Part shown: positions 43,801 to 47,287 of the stretch, in pieces
Position numbering within the stretch: the stretch's first letter is position 1
How the letters are laid out: each line of letters opens with the position of its first letter
Translations under genes and position numbers: made by a program
From: Pseudomonas arsenicoxydans
GTDB lineage: Bacteria; Pseudomonadota; Gammaproteobacteria; Pseudomonadales; Pseudomonadaceae
DNA length: 47,287 nt
Direction: 5' to 3'
Assembly (NCBI RefSeq): GCF_006438915.1
Contig: NZ_RCZE01000023.1
Span: 1 to 47,287 of the forward strand
The notes under the pieces: model-generated
Seen by the model: only the letters and a program-made list of their open reading frames with translations
The model's database searches: none
What the model was told of the DNA's origin: nothing

Positions 43801-44525
43801 TTGGCGTGGGCCACGGAGTTCCAGAACGCTTCGGTGGTCTGGCCGGAGAGGGTACGGCCGGAGGCGTCGGTGATGGTGCCGGAGATCATGATCGGCAATT
43901 CGATGCCCAATTCTTCGAACACACCTTGTACGGCGAAGATCGCCGCTTTGGCGTTGAGGGTGTCGAAGATGGTTTCGATCAGGATGAGGTCGGCGCCGCC
44001 TTCGATCAGGCCCTTGGTGGATTCGGTGTAGTTCTCCACCAGCTCATCAAAGGTCACGTTGCGGTAGCCGGGGTTGTTCACGTCCGGGGACAACGAGCAG
44101 GTGCGGCTGGTCGGGCCCAGTACGCCGGCGACGAAGCGTGGCTTGTCCGGGGTTTCCAGGGTCTTGGCGTCGGCGACCTTGCGGGCCAGGCGTGCGCCTT
44201 CTACGTTTAACTCATACGCCAGGCCCTGCATGCCGTAGTCGGCCAGGGAAATCTGGGTGGCGTTGAACGTGTTGGTTTCCAGAATATCGGCGCCGGCATC
44301 CAGGTAGGCTTTCTCGATACCACCAATCACATCCGGGCGAGTCAGCACCAACAGGTCGTTGTTGCCTTTGACATCGCTTGGCCAGTCAGCAAAGCGTTTG
44401 CCACGGTAATCCTGCTCTTCGAGCTTGTAGCTCTGGATCATCGTACCCATGCCGCCATCGAGAATCAGGATGCGCTCTTTGAGGGCGTGCTTGAGAGCTT
44501 GAAGGCGAACACTGCGATCGGACAT
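40815..44525 (-). CDS. metH: MetH, cobalamin-dependent methionine synthase
   Basis: The 1236-residue protein is full length. Four modules are in order: homocysteine-binding barrel (1-330, zinc Cys in VGGCCGTTPGH), folate-binding barrel (about 360-620, NVGERTNITGS), cobalamin-binding domain (about 650-900, GDVHDIGKNIV with the cobalt-ligand His near 763) and the SAM-dependent reactivation domain (about 920-1236, RPAPGYPACPDH). It transfers the methyl group of methyl-tetrahydrofolate to homocysteine. No B12 riboswitch was seen; the upstream gap is short and carries a MetR box instead. It is divergent from cti, the same neighbour pair known in other pseudomonads. Confidence 0.96.
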   Translation of the reverse strand: MSDRSVRLQALKHALKERILILDGGMGTMIQSYKLEEQDYRGKRFADWPSDVKGNNDLLVLTRPDVIGGIEKAYLDAGADILETNTFNATQISLADYGMQGLAYELNVEGARLARKVADAKTLETPDKPRFVAGVLGPTSRTCSLSPDVNNPGYRNVTFDELVENYTESTKGLIEGGADLILIETIFDTLNAKAAIFAVQGVFEELGIELPIMISGTITDASGRTLSGQTTEAFWNSVAHAKPISVGLNCALGASELRPYLEELSNKAGTHVSAHPNAGLPNEFGEYDELPVDTAKVIEEFAQSGFLNIVGGCCGTTPGHIEAIAKAVAGYAPRQIPEIPKACRLSGLEPFTIDRSSLFVNVGERTNITGSAKFARLIREDNYTEALEVALQQVEAGAQVIDINMDEGMLDSKKAMVTFLNLIAGEPDISRVPIMIDSSKWEVIEAGLKCIQGKGIVNSISMKEGVEQFIHHAKLCKRYGAAVVVMAFDEAGQADTEARKKEICKRSYDILVNEVGFPPEDIIFDPNIFAVATGIEEHNNYAVDFINACAYIRDELPYALTSGGVSNVSFSFRGNNPVREAIHSVFLLYAIRNGLTMGIVNAGQLEIYDQIPQELRDAVEDVVLNRTPHGTDALLAIADKYKGDGSVKEAETEEWRGWPVNKRLEHALVKGITTHIVEDTEESRQSFARPIEVIEGPLMSGMNIVGDLFGAGKMFLPQVVKSARVMKQAVAHLIPFIELEKGDKPEAKGKILMATVKGDVHDIGKNIVGVVLGCNGYDIVDLGVMVPAEKILQVAKEQKCDIIGLSGLITPSLDEMVHVAREMQRQDFHLPLMIGGATTSKAHTAVKIEPKYSNDAVIYVTDASRAVGVATQLLSKELKPAFVEKTRLEYIDVRERTANRSARTERLSYPAAIAKKPQFDWSTYAPVKPTFTGSKVLDNIDLKVLAEYIDWTPFFISWDLAGKFPRILTDEVVGEAATSLYADAQEMLAKLIDEKLISARAVFGFWPANQVRDDDIEVYGDDGKAIAKLHHLRQQIIKTDGKPNFSLADFVAPKDSEVTDYVGGFITTAGIGAEEVAKAYQEAGDDYNSIMVKALADRLAEACAEWLHQQVRKDYWGYAKDETLDNEALIKEQYTGIRPAPGYPACPDHTEKSTLFKLLDPEAEELKAGRSGVFLTEHYAMFPAAAVSGWYFAHPQAQYFAVGKIDKDQVQSYTSRKGQELSVTERWLAPNLGYDN

Positions 44526-44606
44526 TTGGACTACTCGGAAAGACCATGACGAAGGGGCGGGATCATACCAAACCTGTGTGCTTTTAGAGCATCACCCGGT
44601 TTTGCA

Positions 44607-44619
44607 TGAATATCGTTCA
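44607..44619. promoter_or_regulatory. MetR box between metH and cti
   Basis: TGAATATCGTTCA fits the MetR consensus TGAA-N2-T-N2-TTCA exactly, inside a 17-bp palindrome (CATGAA-N5-TTCATG). It lies 82 bases upstream of the metH start and 62 bases upstream of the cti start. Control of metH is expected from E. coli; an effect on cti is only possible. Confidence 0.7.
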
Positions 44620-44680
44620 TGTTGGTGGGGTTGCCTGACCGGTAGAATCGCGGCGATTTTTTATGATTGGGACCAGGGAT

Positions 44681-46978
44681 ATGTCGTATCGCGTCATCAC
44701 CAGCATGTTCATGCTGCTATTAAGCTGGGACGCCGCTGCGCAAGGTCCGGCCATTTCATCTGCGATTTCCTACAGCCGCGACATCCAACCGATCTTTACT
44801 GATAAGTGCGTTGCCTGCCATGCATGCAACGATGCCGCCTGTCAGCTCAACCTGGGCAGTGGCGAAGGCGCGGCGCGTGGCGCGACGAAAGTCCCGGTCT
44901 ACGACGGCGATCGCAGCACCGCCGCCGCCCCGACCCGGCTGTTTTTCGACGCATTCGGCAAGCACGCGTGGCAACAGAAGGGCTTCTATCCGGTGCTCGA
45001 CGCTCAAGGCAGCCAGGCTGCGTTGATGGCGCGGATGCTTGAGCTGGGCCATAAAACCCCGTTGCAACCCAATGCCAAATTGCCGGAAGACATCGTTCTC
45101 GGTCTGAATCGGGAAAACATGTGCGCCATGCCGGCGGAGTTCAACGGCTACGCCAGTTCGCATCCCAAAGAGGGCATGCCGCTGGCGGTCACGGGCCTTA
45201 CCGATCAGCAATACCAGACACTGCAACGCTGGTTGGCGTCGGGTGCACCGATTGATGAGCAGGCGCTGATGCCGAGCGCGAAAGAAGCGCTGGAGGTGGT
45301 GCAATGGGAAAACCTGCTCAATGCGCCTGGCTCCCGGCAAAGCCTGGTGGCGCGCTGGTTGTTCGAGCACTGGTTTCTGGCTCACATCTACTTCAAGGAC
45401 GGCGAGCCGGGGCACTTTTTCCAGTGGGTGCGCTCCCGAACGCCCACCGGCCAGCCGATTGACCTGATAAACACGCGCCGCCCGAATGACGACCCGGGCA
45501 CCCAGGTGTATTACCGCTTGTGGCCGGTGCAGGGGGTGATTGTGCAGAAAACCCACATTACCTATCCGCTGAGTCCGGCGAAGATGGCGCGGATCAAAAG
45601 CCTGTTCTATAGCGGCAACTGGCAGGTCAACGCCTTGCCGGGCTACGGGCCGGAGCGGCGGGCCAATCCGTTCGCTACCTTCGAGGCGATTCCGGCGCAG
45701 GCGCGTTATCAGTTCATGCTGGATAACGCTGAATACTTCGTGCGCACCTTCATTCGCGGCCCGGTCTGCCGTGGCCAGATTGCCACGGACGTGATCCGCG
45801 ATAACTTCTGGGCGCTGTTCCAGGCCCCGGAACACGACCTCTATATCATCGACCCGAACTACCGCGGCCAGGCCACGCCACTGCTGGCCATGCCAGGGCA
45901 GAACGATGACGTCGGCAGCGTCTTGAGCCTATGGCATGACTACCGCGACAAACGTAACGAATACGAAGCACTGCGCCGGGACAGCTACGCCGAAGCACCG
46001 GCGCCCAGCTGGTCGACCTTGTGGGCGGGGAACGACAACGCGCTGCTGAGCATCTTCCGCCACTTCGACAGTGCGTCGGTTAACAAGGGCCTGATCGGCG
46101 AGGTACCGCAAACGATGTGGCTGTTCGACTTCCCGCTGCTGGAGCGTACCTATTACCAACTGGCGGTCAACTTCGATGTGTTTGGTAACGTCTCCCACCA
46201 GGCCCAGACCCGCCTGTATTTCGACCTGATCCGCAACGGTGCCGAGCAGAACTTCCTGCGCCTGATGCCGGCCGATTCCCGGGACGGCTACCTCGACGAT
46301 TGGTACCAGAACAGCGGCAGGTTCAAGATGTGGCTGGATTACGAGGCCATCGACGACGACACGCCGACCGCGCTGAAACTCGACGAAAAAGACCCCAAGC
46401 GTGATTTCGCCCTGCAGTTGCTTTCCCGTTACGGCGATCTGAATGCCAGGCCCGACCCGATCAATCGCTGCGACGGCGCGTATTGCTCGCGGCCGAACAT
46501 CGACCCGGATTTGCAGAGCGCCGAACAGGCCCTGAGTCGCCTGACGTCGCGCCCGGCAGCCGGGTTGAAGGTCATCGACCAGTTGCCGGAAGCGACGATG
46601 TTGCGCATCGAAACGACGAGCGGCAAACGCGAGGTCTACAGCCTGCTGCGCAACCGCGCACACAGCAACGTAGCGTTCCTGCTGGGTGAGTCGTTGCGCT
46701 ACCAGCCGGGCCTCGACACGCTGACGATTTTCCCGGGTGTACTCAGCAGTTACCCGAATTTCATGTTCAACATTCCGGCGGATCAGGTGCCGGCGTTCGT
46801 TGATGCAATGGAAAATGCCAAGGACACCGACAGCTTTGAGAAAATTGTCGAACGCTGGGGGATTCGCCGCAGTCATCCGCAATTCTGGTTCTATTTCCAC
46901 GACCTCAGCCGCTACGTCCACGAGACCGACCCGGTGGAAGAGGGCGTGCTGGACATGAATCGCTACGAAAACCTCTGA
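44681..46978 (+). CDS. cti: Fatty acid cis/trans isomerase
   Basis: The product has 765 residues from ATG 44681, which places a signal peptide (MSYRVITSMFMLLLSWDAAA) at the start; an ATG at 44663 would only lengthen it. A cytochrome c-type heme site CVACH follows near residue 47, with further Cys in HACNDAACQL. The remaining sequence matches Cti throughout (FVRTFIRGPVCRGQIATDVI, MWLFDFPLLERTYYQLAVNFDVFGN-type region, FMFNIPADQVPAFV). The periplasmic enzyme converts cis to trans unsaturated fatty acids in membrane lipids, stiffening the membrane under solvent, heat or metal stress. It is constitutive in studied strains. Confidence 0.93.
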   Translation: MSYRVITSMFMLLLSWDAAAQGPAISSAISYSRDIQPIFTDKCVACHACNDAACQLNLGSGEGAARGATKVPVYDGDRSTAAAPTRLFFDAFGKHAWQQKGFYPVLDAQGSQAALMARMLELGHKTPLQPNAKLPEDIVLGLNRENMCAMPAEFNGYASSHPKEGMPLAVTGLTDQQYQTLQRWLASGAPIDEQALMPSAKEALEVVQWENLLNAPGSRQSLVARWLFEHWFLAHIYFKDGEPGHFFQWVRSRTPTGQPIDLINTRRPNDDPGTQVYYRLWPVQGVIVQKTHITYPLSPAKMARIKSLFYSGNWQVNALPGYGPERRANPFATFEAIPAQARYQFMLDNAEYFVRTFIRGPVCRGQIATDVIRDNFWALFQAPEHDLYIIDPNYRGQATPLLAMPGQNDDVGSVLSLWHDYRDKRNEYEALRRDSYAEAPAPSWSTLWAGNDNALLSIFRHFDSASVNKGLIGEVPQTMWLFDFPLLERTYYQLAVNFDVFGNVSHQAQTRLYFDLIRNGAEQNFLRLMPADSRDGYLDDWYQNSGRFKMWLDYEAIDDDTPTALKLDEKDPKRDFALQLLSRYGDLNARPDPINRCDGAYCSRPNIDPDLQSAEQALSRLTSRPAAGLKVIDQLPEATMLRIETTSGKREVYSLLRNRAHSNVAFLLGESLRYQPGLDTLTIFPGVLSSYPNFMFNIPADQVPAFVDAMENAKDTDSFEKIVERWGIRRSHPQFWFYFHDLSRYVHETDPVEEGVLDMNRYENL

Positions 46979-46989
46979 CTCCCCGCAAT

Positions 46990-47002
46990 CCAATGTGGGA
47001 GC
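46990..47002. repeat. REP remnant at the right IS junction
   Basis: AATGTGGGAGC is the class A REP outer half directly next to the right IS copy, mirroring the left junction. The inner partner of the palindrome is missing. Confidence 0.55.
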
Positions 47003-47287
47003 AACTGTCTTGATGACTTTATTTTTAAGGCTTATCGGAAGACAGCTGAACTCCCACGGCTCCAGGCCATGCAAATTCCTTACAAAACACGCAGCCTGTT
47101 TAGGCTGCCTGTTCTCGCCACTCAGTTTTCTCTCGAATCATGGCATTCAGCCGTATCAACAACACTCGCATGCAGGCGATCAGCGCTACTTTGGCGCATT
47201 TACCTTTCTGGCGTAATGCTTGATACCGAGCCTTGAACTCAGGCTGTCGCCGGATCACCACCCAACAGGCCATGTACATCGCGCGAC
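47003..47287 (-). mobile_element. 3' end of an IS110-family insertion sequence (right copy)
   Basis: This is the inverted duplicate of positions 1-281, with no difference noticed by eye across the shared length. Its 3' end faces into the window. The two copies are therefore convergent inverted repeats about 46.7 kb apart. Confidence 0.8.
47100..47287 (-). CDS. IS110-family transposase, C-terminal fragment (partial)
   Basis: This is the same protein tail as at 2-184, read on the minus strand from the window edge to its stop at 47100-47102, with one or two extra residues before the shared part. The catalytic domain lies beyond the edge. Confidence 0.8.
   Translation of the reverse strand, partial: RAMYMACWVVIRRQPEFKARYQALRQKGKCAKVALIACMRVLLIRLNAMIREKTEWREQAA

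Noticed and set aside
44526..44606. Cobalamin riboswitch upstream of metH
   Set aside because: The leader is too short and no B12-box-like sequence is seen; a MetR box is present instead.

Overview
The window is 47 kb of GC-rich DNA from a fluorescent-group Pseudomonas. The evidence is gene content (lexA2-imuA-imuB-dnaE2, cysI-DUF934, and metH next to cti), dense ATGA-type gene overlaps, and repeated REP/REPIN palindromes of the type common in that group. No tRNA, rRNA, CRISPR array or prophage was seen. Names rest on reading translated sequence and remembered family features, not on searches.

The two ends are the same sequence in opposite orientation: about 280 bp of the 3' end of an IS110-family element. 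Its transposase tail reads rightward at the left edge and leftward at the right edge. Both copies sit against a REP remnant (GCTCCCACATT). The window is therefore probably the unique segment between two inverted IS copies, and its ends may simply be where an assembly stopped in a repeat.

Layout. 0.3-3.9 kb: a TorF-like outer-membrane protein, a Sec-exported amidohydrolase and a divergent LysR regulator. 3.9-9.7 kb: the SOS mutagenesis operon lexA2-imuA-imuB-dnaE2, with a palindromic LexA2-type operator on its start codon. 9.9-14.8 kb: a frameshifted PAS hybrid histidine kinase and a short UvrA (UvrA2 type, no UvrB-binding domain). 14.9-20.4 kb, minus strand: a six-gene operon reading rsbR-rsbS-rsbT-(HATPase-SpoIIE phosphatase)-histidine kinase-hybrid histidine kinase. 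This is a Gram-negative stressosome module that feeds two-component proteins rather than a sigma-B switch, and it is the most interesting system here.

20.6-25.2 kb: a DUF4142 protein, a DUF465 protein, a 54-residue acidic ORF, a beta-propeller/sterol-desaturase pair (the desaturase fused to an SRPBCC domain) and a LysR regulator. 25.3-32.6 kb: a GH63-like glycosidase, a Tat-exported amidohydrolase with a Cys-rich tail, an SCP2 protein, a histidine phosphatase and sohB. 32.7-36.6 kb: a 1.28-kilo-residue toxin-like LRR protein that looks less GC-rich than its neighbours. 36.6-47 kb: conserved metabolic genes (DUF934-cysI, a 37-residue membrane peptide, an orphan periplasmic binding protein, DUF2970, metH, cti), with a MetR box between metH and cti.

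Functional themes are DNA damage and mutagenesis (lexA2 operon, uvrA2), stress signalling (stressosome, kinases, cis/trans isomerase) and sulfur/methionine metabolism (cysI, metH). Six REPINs and two REP remnants lie between genes and mark the transcription-unit boundaries.
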